Below are positions 34,337 to 41,763 of a stretch of DNA of 64,000 nt, in pieces. Origin of the DNA: Bacteroides cellulosilyticus (GTDB lineage: Bacteria; Bacteroidota; Bacteroidia; Bacteroidales; Bacteroidaceae); contig NZ_CP081903.1 in assembly GCF_020091405.1 (NCBI RefSeq), positions 6,014,501-6,078,500 of the forward strand, given 5' to 3'. Positions within the stretch are counted from its first letter, which is position 1. Every line of letters starts with the position of its first letter. A program made the translations under genes and the position numbers. The notes beneath the pieces were generated by a model. That model was not told where the DNA came from. It searched no databases and saw only the letters and a program-made list of their open reading frames with translations.

Positions 34337-34561
34337 TTACAATTGATTTATCAATCTATCAAGCGTGACCAACAATTGACTTATTGGTTCTAACAGGGGA
34401 AGTATATCTTCACTTGCAAAATCAAAGAAATCATTATAGTCACCCGTTACGCGATTTTGTAATAAACGGGAATGCAGATGGCCTTCTTCTTTCGTCAAAA
34501 GACCTTTAGATATGAAATTCAAGCCAAACTGACCTAACCACACCGTTATGACTATGAATAC
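34337..34561 (-). pseudogene. Truncated HEPN-domain protein remnant
   Basis: An open frame begins only after a stop codon at 34562-34564 and lacks an ATG (a GTG is at 34541-34543). The translated part has GQFGLNFISKGLLTKEEG, then NRVTGDYNDFFDF and a closing LLEPISQLLVTLDRLI. This corresponds to the C-terminal half of HEPN-domain proteins of about 130 residues, in which a GLFGLHFVKTG-like segment precedes RxxxDYxD. The N-terminal half with the usual tyrosine-rich helices is missing. It is probably a relic, between upxZ and the capsule enzymes. Confidence 0.65.
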
Positions 34562-34576
34562 TTATACCAAATTGAA

Positions 34577-35053
34577 TCACGCCTCAGCCTCTTCCCACGG
34601 ATAAGGATTTTCTTCGATATTTTTCAACTCTTCAATAATCTCTACTTGCTCTTCCGTCAGTCGAAAAGTGCCCCAACTTTCGATAATGGCATGAGCTTCC
34701 TTATTTAATTCCTCTTCATAAATTTCACCATAGCAATAAGTCAGTAGGCGAACTTTCAATAACGAAGCAGGAATCAGTGGAAGAACGTTAATACTACGCT
34801 CCAGAACTTTCTGAATATATTCCTGTTTATGCCCATTATCATACATTGTGGCATTGAAGGCCACCAAAAGCCCTAAACACAACTCAGCTTCAGCTTCAGG
34901 AGTTGAACCATGTTTTCCATACGAGTTTAGAGCTGATTCATAAACATCACGATTCAGACGGGTGAAACTATCAACATAAATCGGACTGCCATCCTGACCT
35001 AGAGTGAGAAGACTGTGAGCCAGGGAAAATAAGGATGAAACTTGATCACTCAT
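34577..35053 (-). CDS. upxZ: UpxZ-family antiterminator inhibitor
   Basis: This 158-residue protein fits the UpxZ family by size, position and sequence: a helical N-terminus (SSLFSLAHSLLTL), AEAELCLGLLVAFNATMYDNG in the middle, and an acidic tail, NPYPWEEAEA. In Bacteroides, UpxZ proteins inhibit the UpxY antiterminators of other capsule loci, so that one capsule dominates per cell. It lies 43 bp after upxY and is followed by the HEPN remnant rather than directly by capsule enzymes. Specificity for other UpxY proteins cannot be judged from this window. Confidence 0.88.
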   Translation of the reverse strand: MSDQVSSLFSLAHSLLTLGQDGSPIYVDSFTRLNRDVYESALNSYGKHGSTPEAEAELCLGLLVAFNATMYDNGHKQEYIQKVLERSINVLPLIPASLLKVRLLTYCYGEIYEEELNKEAHAIIESWGTFRLTEEQVEIIEELKNIEENPYPWEEAEA

Positions 35054-35096
35054 ATATTTAATTATGATTTAGAATTTATGATTTATGACACTGAAA

Positions 35097-35636
35097 TCAG
35101 TCAGTTATCGGTTCTACAAGCGAAGAGTGAATAAAAGTCGTTGCAACAGCCATGACACCTTCAATATTGACAACCACACGACGGTCGCGACGGATACGGA
35201 CAAATTCCCCCACTGCACCCTCGAAAACTCCCCCTTTTACGCGCACTTTCTGACCTCTTACCAGTTGCAATTCAGCAGGCTCTACATAAATAACCGATTC
35301 CTCGTAGGTACCAGCAACAAGAATGAAACTACGCATCTGATCTTCCGGAACGATAACAGGAAGATGATTTTCGCGATTCATAATGTAACGTATAGGGATA
35401 TTCATACCGGCTCTATCCTTCAATGTATCGATACGCTTACGAGTAGAGCGAATGAAAACAAGGTTATGCACGGCAGGAACAAACTTACAAATGCGACGGC
35501 CATCTTTCACGACATAATCGCGACGCATCGGAATAAAATTCTCTATCTTCTCTTCATCCAGAAAAGCTTTCAGAGCCAGTTCACGGCCGTATGTGACACG
35601 TACTGCAAACCAGTGGAGGCGAGGGGTGATGTTCAC
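35097..35636 (-). CDS. upxY: UpxY-family transcription antiterminator (NusG-like)
   Basis: This 179-residue NusG paralogue has an N-terminal NGN domain, HWFAVRVTYGRELALKAFL, and a C-terminal KOW motif, LVRGQKVRVKGGVFEGAVG. UpxY proteins bind RNA polymerase in the leader of their own capsule operon and prevent premature termination. The start is a GTG at 35636. The frame is open upstream to about 35676, but no ATG occurs there, so the true start may be a non-ATG codon further up. It is the first gene after the invertible promoter region. Confidence 0.9.
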   Translation of the reverse strand: MNITPRLHWFAVRVTYGRELALKAFLDEEKIENFIPMRRDYVVKDGRRICKFVPAVHNLVFIRSTRKRIDTLKDRAGMNIPIRYIMNRENHLPVIVPEDQMRSFILVAGTYEESVIYVEPAELQLVRGQKVRVKGGVFEGAVGEFVRIRRDRRVVVNIEGVMAVATTFIHSSLVEPITD

Positions 35637-35830
35637 GTCAGAATATTCTTTGGGGACACCGGTGTAGTGAAATACTTACCGATCATTTTATGTAATGCAG
35701 TTGTTTTCAACAACTTATTTAGCATTCATCTTATTCCAAAGCGTTCCGTCATCTCGATCAAAAAGCAGTGAAACAGTTATGTAAAAAGGCTATTAACGAA
35801 GAGGTAAAAGAAGACGAAGTGTCTTTTAAT
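35637..35830 (-). other. upxY leader region
   Basis: This is the DNA between the left inverted repeat and upxY. It contains GTTGTT-TTC-AACAAC (35700-35714) and ACACC-GGTGT (35656-35665) dyads. A plus-strand open frame of 48 codons without ATG (35723-35869), lysine-rich at its end, runs into the left repeat. It may be a relic gene end. The leader is the region where UpxY would act on the transcript. Confidence 0.4.
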
Positions 35831-35850
35831 CGTTCGTTTAATGTGCGCAA
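35831..35850. repeat. Left inverted repeat of the invertible capsule promoter
   Basis: CGTTCGTTTAATGTGCGCAA is the exact reverse complement of 36017-36036. Its CGTTCGT core resembles the ARACGTTCGT site I recall for the Mpi-type invertase of Bacteroides fragilis, with one mismatch on this side. Confidence 0.85.
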
Positions 35851-35988
35851 TCTTAAGCGCAAAAAATAAATACCAAGAATTATAAAAATGAGAAGATATT
35901 AAATCTATTTTCCTTTAGTATAAAAGATTGATTATCAGCAATATGATATCTAAAATATTTTTTATTAGAAATATTTTTATTAAACACC

Positions 35989-36019
35989 TTGTACATTCGA
36001 AAAATACCCATTATCTTTG
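35989..36019 (+). promoter_or_regulatory. Promoter within the invertible segment
   Basis: TTG (35989-35991) and TATCTTTG (36012-36019), counted with TTGT and a 19-base spacer, fit the Bacteroides -33/-7 consensus well. The -7 box runs into the right inverted repeat. It points to the Abi-family gene at 36328 in this orientation. Confidence 0.8.
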
Positions 36020-36036
36020 CGCACATTAAACGAACG
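36017..36036. repeat. Right inverted repeat of the invertible capsule promoter
   Basis: TTGCGCACATTAAACGAACG is the partner of 35831-35850. Read on the minus strand with flanking bases, it contains AAACGTTCGT, an exact fit to the Mpi-type core as I remember it. Confidence 0.85.
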
Positions 36037-36243
36037 TTTTTGGGACACCCTTACATTCTTACCATACATCACTGTATATCAACATATTATATATATTTAT
36101 CATTTCTCAAAATTTCTTTTCAACTTTCTTTCCATAGTAAAATAATCTCCAGCCATTTATCTATCAATCAGCACTATAGTCTTTACAATAAAACGAATTC
36201 TCAAATAATCCATTCATTGCTGTAGTATATTTGATAAAAGCCG

Positions 36244-36251
36244 TACCTTTG
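36244..36251 (+). promoter_or_regulatory. Candidate own -7 box of the Abi gene
   Basis: TACCTTTG matches TAnnTTTG, 77 bases before the Abi start codon. The nearest TTG lies 24 bases upstream, longer than usual, so strength is doubtful. Confidence 0.4.
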
Positions 36252-36327
36252 CGTCAAGAGTGCATGATTGTCATTTGTTTACTTTAGAGATAGATGTCAA
36301 CCATCAATTATGAATACTAAATAAAAA

Positions 36328-37212
36328 ATGGCAGAAGTAGCAACAACAATAGATGAACAGATCAAACTCTTGAAAGACAGAGGTATGAATATAGAAGACG
36401 AAGTAAAAGCAAGAGAAAATTTAATGGACATCGGTTACTTTCGACTTGGCTTTTATTGGTTCCCATTTGAAAAGACATATCCAAGAAAAAACAAAAGAGA
36501 TCACAACTTTAAAGAAGACACAAAGTTTGACTATGCAATCAGATTGTACTACTTTGACTTTGATTTGAGAAATCTTATATTAAGATATATAAGTCGCATA
36601 GAGGTGAATTTCAGAACGACTCTAATATATACAGCCTCCAACAAATATAAAGAAGATCCGTATTGGTACATCAATCATAAATATGTTAAATCTACATTTA
36701 TAGATGACAATCTTTTTATAAATGCTATTGCTGATGTCAGCAAGGAAGCCGTTATTAAGCAAGATTTGAAAGAACACAAACGAAAATACGCCCCAGCATG
36801 GAAACTTATCGAGAACTTAACTTTTGGCGTGGTTATATCATTGTATGACAATCTGGTCGATGGAGGTTTAAAACATGAAATTTCTAAGGTATATGGAGTA
36901 GAATCTCCGAATCAATTTTCTAATTATATCAACACTATCAGGCGCTTAAGAAATAGTTGTGCACATGGCAAAGTCCTATTTGATATGAATTTGCCGGAAG
37001 CAATAAGTAGTGGACCTGCTGGAGATCTTTCGACCAGAAAAACCATGTTGTTTGGTGCTTATCAAGTATTTAAATATATTCTTAATAGGGTATCCTCTAA
37101 TCGTGTCAATGATATGGTTATAGAACTAAAATCATCTTTCTATAAAACTGACTATCAAGCCGTTAAGGATGTCATATACAACAACTCCGGGTTCAGAGAG
37201 AATAATATTTAA
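36328..37212 (+). CDS. Abi_2-family (AbiD/AbiF-like) abortive-infection protein
   Basis: This 294-residue protein has the Abi_2 family layout. The N-terminal TIDEQIKLLKDRGMNI and LMDIGYFRLGFYWFPF recognise the family. DFDLRNLILRYISRIEVNFR sits in the middle. Late in the protein, TIRRLRNSCAHGKVLF carries the R-x4-H signature of HEPN ribonucleases. Such proteins are linked to phage exclusion by RNA cleavage. The gene is alone, with its own weak -7 box, and lies directly downstream of the promoter in the invertible segment in this orientation. No antitoxin partner is obvious. Confidence 0.85.
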   Translation: MAEVATTIDEQIKLLKDRGMNIEDEVKARENLMDIGYFRLGFYWFPFEKTYPRKNKRDHNFKEDTKFDYAIRLYYFDFDLRNLILRYISRIEVNFRTTLIYTASNKYKEDPYWYINHKYVKSTFIDDNLFINAIADVSKEAVIKQDLKEHKRKYAPAWKLIENLTFGVVISLYDNLVDGGLKHEISKVYGVESPNQFSNYINTIRRLRNSCAHGKVLFDMNLPEAISSGPAGDLSTRKTMLFGAYQVFKYILNRVSSNRVNDMVIELKSSFYKTDYQAVKDVIYNNSGFRENNI

Positions 37213-37235
37213 AATCTAAAAATGGATTCAAGATA

Positions 37236-37265
37236 TTGCAGTTTCAAGATTTTATTGTATCTTTG
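37236..37265 (+). promoter_or_regulatory. Strong promoter after the Abi gene
   Basis: TTG (37236-37238), a 19-base spacer and TATCTTTG (37258-37265) are a near-ideal Bacteroides promoter, starting 24 bases after the Abi stop codon. Transcription would begin near 37272. Confidence 0.6.
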
Positions 37266-37271
37266 CAATAA

Positions 37272-37356
37272 GTAAAGTGCACTTGATTACTATATGTTTT
37301 CATACTGCACTATAAAAGGAACTGATGAAGGCCTGTCTATATGACAGGCCTTTTTT
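37272..37356 (+). ncRNA. Candidate small RNA or operon-leader attenuator
   Basis: The stretch lies between a good promoter and a good terminator, is about 85 bases long and has no convincing ORF. AGTGCA (37276-37281) can pair with TGCACT (37306-37311), and the terminator stem follows. It is either an independent small RNA or the attenuated leader of the dlt-like operon, which starts at 37527. I recognise no Rfam family. Confidence 0.45.
37328..37356 (+). terminator. Intrinsic terminator
   Basis: AAGGCCTGTC-TATAT-GACAGGCCTT is a perfect 10-bp stem with a five-base loop that runs into six T residues. The rest of the gap to 37527 shows no gene. Confidence 0.85.
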
Positions 37357-37526
37357 AAAATTTCATATTTCATAAACACAAACTTATTTTAAAGCATCCC
37401 TCAGCATACATTTTTATTTTAACACACATTAAGTCCTTCTCAATAGGGAGAATATCAATTCCTACTGTCTTTACTACACAGAAAACGAATTAGACATTTA
37501 CTATAAACTATAAAACCACGAACAGG

Positions 37527-39017
37527 ATGGAAAAGAATCAAAAAGATATGATCGATGAGATCATAAAGGCTTTTGAGAAGTACACAGAGCATCAGGCATT
37601 TGTTATTAACAACATCACCTATACCTATCGTCAGCTGTCTGAAATTGTATATAGAATATCCGCTTTGATTAATAGCAGGGAAGATAAAATCATCGGCATT
37701 ATAGCCGAAGATAAATTGGAGACTTATGCCTCCATACTGGCAGTATTAATCAGCGGGAAAACGTATGTCATTCTACACCCGGCCTATCCCAGACACAGGA
37801 ATAGAAAGATTGCGGAACTCGCCGATATTCATTTAATTCTATATACAAAGGACATCCGTGTATTGAACCTGGATACCGAACACGTAGATTTTATATGCAC
37901 TTCGGAGTTACAGGAAGTAGTTCCATCTTCTTCTGACATACATCCGGAAAAGAATGAAAATGCTTATATCATTTTCACCTCCGGCAGTACGGGAGAGCCG
38001 AAAGGAGTCCCCATCTCCCGTAACAACCTAAACGCTTTCTATAACGCATACAGCCATCTGGACTGGCAGTTGGACGAGAATGACCGGATGCTGCAAATGT
38101 TCGAACTAACCTTTGACGTTTCTATCGTTTCTTTCTTATTTCCCCTGACAATAGGTGCATGCATATATACAGTCTCTCCGGAAGGCGTAAAGTATATCAA
38201 CGTCATTGAAACCCTGGAAAAATATAACCTCACATTTGCTGCCGTAGCCCCCTCCCTACTCCAGTTATTATTACCCTATTTCTCTGAGATACAACTTCCT
38301 GAACTCAAATACCTGATAGTTACCGCCGAAGCATCGGATGTTGAATTACTATCTGCCTTCAGAGCCTGTGCGCCCAATGCCTCTTTTGTGAACCTGTATG
38401 GTCCCACAGAAGGAACAATTTATTGCACAGCTTACCGGATACCGACCACCTCATGCAAACATCATAACGGTATGATTGCTATAGGAAAACCATTCGAAGG
38501 AGTAGATGCTCTAATTATGGATAATAACGGTAGCCCCGTCGCCACAGGCGAAACCGGAGAACTCTGGATCAGTGGCAGACAAGTGATGAACGGCTATTGG
38601 AACGCTCCTGAAAAGACCAAAGAATGCCTCATCGAAGGGAAAGATGGAAAGACTTATTACAAAACCGGTGATCTCTGCCAGATAGATGCTGACGGTGATA
38701 TCATATATTGCGGTCGCAAAGATTCGCAGATTAAACTTCAGGGATTCCGCATCGAACTAAGCGAAATAGAACACGTGGTGAAGAAGTATTTCAACAATGA
38801 ATGTAAAGCTGTCGTCATCCCCAAATATGGAGAAAACAATCAGTGCGAATTACATCTGGTAGTTGAAAAAGTCCATCTCGACAAACACCAGATAGAAGAA
38901 CATATGAACAGCCGGCTGCCTTTCTACATGATTCCCCAGCACATACATTGTATGGAACATTTCCCACTGAACACCAGCAGCAAAACCGATAGAAAAAGAA
39001 TACTGGAACTAATATAA
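37527..39017 (+). CDS. DltA-like adenylating ligase
   Basis: The 496-residue ANL-superfamily enzyme activates a carboxylic acid with ATP and loads it onto a carrier protein. Motifs in order are YIIFTSGSTGEPKGVPIS (P-loop), NLYGPTEGTIYCTAY, GELWISGRQVMNGYWN, YKTGDLCQIDADGDI, KLQGFRIELSEIE, and the closing SSKTDRKRI lysine. The length fits DltA and single-module amino-acid adenylation enzymes. It opens a four-gene set whose other members match DltC, DltB and DltD. The substrate may be D-alanine or another small acid, which sequence alone does not settle. Confidence 0.85.
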   Translation: MEKNQKDMIDEIIKAFEKYTEHQAFVINNITYTYRQLSEIVYRISALINSREDKIIGIIAEDKLETYASILAVLISGKTYVILHPAYPRHRNRKIAELADIHLILYTKDIRVLNLDTEHVDFICTSELQEVVPSSSDIHPEKNENAYIIFTSGSTGEPKGVPISRNNLNAFYNAYSHLDWQLDENDRMLQMFELTFDVSIVSFLFPLTIGACIYTVSPEGVKYINVIETLEKYNLTFAAVAPSLLQLLLPYFSEIQLPELKYLIVTAEASDVELLSAFRACAPNASFVNLYGPTEGTIYCTAYRIPTTSCKHHNGMIAIGKPFEGVDALIMDNNGSPVATGETGELWISGRQVMNGYWNAPEKTKECLIEGKDGKTYYKTGDLCQIDADGDIIYCGRKDSQIKLQGFRIELSEIEHVVKKYFNNECKAVVIPKYGENNQCELHLVVEKVHLDKHQIEEHMNSRLPFYMIPQHIHCMEHFPLNTSSKTDRKRILELI

Positions 39018-39029
39018 AACTAAACTAAC

Positions 39030-39272
39030 ATGAATACGCAAATGATTTTAAATGAACTGAGCCTGATTTTTCAGGAGATATTGAAGAGAGACAACATTGT
39101 TCTTACCAGTGAAACCACCGCCCAGGATGTGGAAGGTTGGAATTCACTGACCAATATGTTACTGATAAGCAAAATAGAGAAAGATTTCAATGTTCACTTC
39201 ACCTTCAGAGACATTGTCCGATTCAAGAATGTAGGAGATATTTGCAATGCCATTCTCACCAAAACCAAATAA
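39030..39272 (+). CDS. DltC-like carrier protein
   Basis: This is an 80-residue carrier protein with the phosphopantetheine serine at Ser39, in VEGWNSLTNMLL, close to the DSL context of carrier proteins. It is 12 bases after the ligase stop and 3 bases before the MBOAT gene. In the dlt scheme it carries the activated acyl or aminoacyl group as a thioester to the membrane acyltransferase. It is less acidic than the capsule ACP at 32112, which argues for a separate pathway. Confidence 0.87.
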   Translation: MNTQMILNELSLIFQEILKRDNIVLTSETTAQDVEGWNSLTNMLLISKIEKDFNVHFTFRDIVRFKNVGDICNAILTKTK

Positions 39273-39275
39273 GAC

Positions 39276-40664
39276 ATGTCATTCATATCTTTGAATTTTG
39301 TCACACTGTTTGTATGTACCTTTCTTTTGTACTACACACTTCCACCTAAATATAGAAAAGCTATACTCTTGTTGTCAAGCTGTGTTTTCATAGGCTATTA
39401 CCACATAGCTTTCCTGATCATAGCCCTTCTCATTTCACTGGCTACTTTTTTTCTCGGTAAATGGGTGGGACAATCAAAACATGAGAAGGATGCGAAAAGA
39501 ATCTATATTTCGGGCTTGTGTTTTCTAATTACAGGCTGGTTGGCATTCCGATATGCCAACCTCCTGCCAGGCGTACACTGGCTATTCCCCTTAGGCATCT
39601 CCTTTTATACCTTTCAGGCCCTTTCGTACCTGACGGAAATCTATTGGAAAGAAGAAGAGTCGGAAGAGAACCTCGCTGACTTCATGATATACATGCTCTT
39701 TTTCATGAAATTCCTGTCAGGACCTATAGAGCGGGCGAGAGATATGCTTCCACAATTGAAATCGGGTAAACCGGTAGCATATCCATCCATTGTCTACGGA
39801 ATGAAGCTGATTGTAGTGGGGCTGATAAAGAAGTTGATACTTGCCGATTATATTTCTCCTTATATAGATGGTATTTTCAACTCTATACATACGGCATCCG
39901 GTATACAATTACTCATGGCATGCCTTTTATATCCGGTAGAATTGTATGGTGACTTTTCCGGTTATACGGATATTGCACTTGGAGGTGCCTGTATGTTGGG
40001 ATTCAAACTCAACCCTAACTTCAACCGCCCATTCATAGCACAAACCACTGCCGAATTCTGGAGAAGATGGCACATGTCTCTTTCTTTTTGGGTTAGGGAT
40101 TACTTATATCTGCCCCTATCTTCGGGTATGCGCCGTTGGGGACAGTGGGGCGTATTCCTGAGTCTGAGCCTGACATTTGCAGGATTAGGTGCCTGGCATG
40201 GTGCAGGATGGAACTATATTATCTATGGGCTCATCCAGGGGCTTATTATTTTCTATGAAATGAAGACTGCCACAATCCGTAACAAGGTAAAGAATTGGAT
40301 AGGCAATCCCCTGTTTGCAACCCTGTCCATCCTCCGCACTTATCTGCTTTTCGCAGTTTCCTTGATTTTCTTCCGTTTAGAGTCGGTGAGTGATGCGCTC
40401 TATTACATCAGAAACATCTCGTTCAGCACCCATGCCAGCTGGAAAGAAGTAAGCATCGGAATTCCGGATCATAATTGTATTGTGGCCGGTAGTGCTCTTG
40501 TACTGATTTTAGTTTACGAATATTTTATGTCGAAACGAGATCTTTTAGAAGCGTTGGAAAAACAACCCATGCTTGTCAGATGGGGCATTTATTATCTGCT
40601 GGCCATTATGTTCTTTACCCTGGGACAGTTCAATTCCGACAGTTTTATTTATTTGCAATTTTAA
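39276..40664 (+). CDS. DltB-like MBOAT acyltransferase
   Basis: This 462-residue protein with about eleven membrane segments belongs to the MBOAT family. The conserved region includes LFPLGISFYTFQALSYL, FWRRWHMSLSFWVRDYLYLPL, and the catalytic histidine in GLGAWHGAGWNYIIYGL. Such proteins pass an acyl group from a carrier-protein thioester through the membrane, to a glycan or teichoic acid in Gram-positives. Bacteroides lacks teichoic acids, so the acceptor here must be different: capsule, lipopolysaccharide or peptidoglycan are candidates. Confidence 0.87.
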   Translation: MSFISLNFVTLFVCTFLLYYTLPPKYRKAILLLSSCVFIGYYHIAFLIIALLISLATFFLGKWVGQSKHEKDAKRIYISGLCFLITGWLAFRYANLLPGVHWLFPLGISFYTFQALSYLTEIYWKEEESEENLADFMIYMLFFMKFLSGPIERARDMLPQLKSGKPVAYPSIVYGMKLIVVGLIKKLILADYISPYIDGIFNSIHTASGIQLLMACLLYPVELYGDFSGYTDIALGGACMLGFKLNPNFNRPFIAQTTAEFWRRWHMSLSFWVRDYLYLPLSSGMRRWGQWGVFLSLSLTFAGLGAWHGAGWNYIIYGLIQGLIIFYEMKTATIRNKVKNWIGNPLFATLSILRTYLLFAVSLIFFRLESVSDALYYIRNISFSTHASWKEVSIGIPDHNCIVAGSALVLILVYEYFMSKRDLLEALEKQPMLVRWGIYYLLAIMFFTLGQFNSDSFIYLQF

Positions 40665-40685
40665 TCTAAAAACAAAGATAGCAGA

Positions 40686-41723
40686 ATGAAGAAAAACAGT
40701 GAGCGAAGTGCAGCTATGCGCTTCACGATGAAACTATCTATACTCCTGATGCCATTTATAGTCTTGCTAGTGGTGTATTTCCTCAATGATCCTTTTATGG
40801 TTTTAAGGCATTATAACCGTTATGATAACTCTCCCGTCATGTTAAATGAAGGCTATATCGGTTGGCAAATGTATATGAACAACCGGGATTCCATTGCATT
40901 TGATTCTTTTATCATGGGAAATTCCTGCACCATGGCCTATCAATGTCATGAATGGGAAAAATACCTGGATGGTGGCAGGGCGGTACGCCTGTTCGGAAAT
41001 GCAGAAAGCATAGCCGCCATCAGTAAGAAGTTGCAGGCTTTGGAAAGAAATGGTGCAGAAATAAAGAATCTGCTCCTCATTCTGGATAAAGAGTCATTGG
41101 GTAAAGACCAGCTTTCAAGCAACCATAACCATGTGTTGCCTCCGGCTATCTCAGGAATCAGCAACTTTAGTTTCCAAGAGAAATTCTGTCAGGCCTTCTT
41201 CTTCCCTAATTTCCTGTTTCCTTATCTCGATTATAAAATATTTCATCAACATCGTCCCTATATGCAAGGAGTGATAAACCCTTATGGCGCAATCAGAGAT
41301 GCAGTAACAAATGATGCAATCAATCCCAGAGAGAGGATGATCCGGGATGAAGGAGAAGCATATTGGGAAAACCACAAAAAAGAGTTTGTGAAAGCCAGAG
41401 ACTGTAATTATAGAAATGGTGAATACCGGGAAGGTGAGCGATTCTTATGGGAAACACAGACCGGATTATTAAAGGAAATAGATCAAATCTGCCGGAAACA
41501 TAACACCTCGGTTAAAATCATCATCAGTCCCGACTATAACCAGATCAGCATAAATCCGACAGATGTGGAAATATTGAAAGACATTTTTGGCTATGAAAAC
41601 GTATTCGATTTCAGTGGTATCAATGAATATACGAACGATATTCATAACTACTACGAAAGAGGACATTACAGACCGATACTCGGAGCACTCTTATTACAAA
41701 AAGTATATGCAAACCATAACTGA
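40686..41723 (+). CDS. DltD-like/SGNH membrane-anchored protein
   Basis: The 345-residue protein has one N-terminal membrane anchor (about residues 15-35) and a periplasmic domain. FDSFIMGNSCTMAYQ places a serine in a GNS context, and YYERGHYRPILGALLL near the end supplies a histidine, together resembling the Ser-His-Asp of SGNH hydrolases and DltD. It follows the MBOAT gene by 21 bases and closes the operon. Periplasmic partners of this type complete acyl transfer from MBOAT proteins. Similarity to classical DltD is weak, and position carries much of the argument. Confidence 0.65.
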   Translation: MKKNSERSAAMRFTMKLSILLMPFIVLLVVYFLNDPFMVLRHYNRYDNSPVMLNEGYIGWQMYMNNRDSIAFDSFIMGNSCTMAYQCHEWEKYLDGGRAVRLFGNAESIAAISKKLQALERNGAEIKNLLLILDKESLGKDQLSSNHNHVLPPAISGISNFSFQEKFCQAFFFPNFLFPYLDYKIFHQHRPYMQGVINPYGAIRDAVTNDAINPRERMIRDEGEAYWENHKKEFVKARDCNYRNGEYREGERFLWETQTGLLKEIDQICRKHNTSVKIIISPDYNQISINPTDVEILKDIFGYENVFDFSGINEYTNDIHNYYERGHYRPILGALLLQKVYANHN

Positions 41724-41763
41724 TTTGAAATACATATTAAAAGTAACAGCTTATTATGCGAAA

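Larger units (their letters stand above)
35831..36036. promoter_or_regulatory. Invertible promoter segment, drawn in the OFF orientation
   Basis: Two perfect 20-bp inverted repeats enclose 166 bp of very AT-rich DNA, a size typical of Bacteroides phase-variable capsule promoters. Inside, at the right end, a promoter (TTG, 19 bases, TATCTTTG) reads rightward, away from upxY. No perfect TAnnTTTG faces upxY. Inversion would place the promoter beside the left repeat, reading into upxY. No invertase gene is present in the window, so the enzyme must be encoded elsewhere. Confidence 0.85.

Noticed and set aside
35085..35771. Plus-strand ORF of 228 codons opposite upxY
   Set aside because: The minus strand encodes a clear NusG-like protein. 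The plus-strand frame is a shadow.
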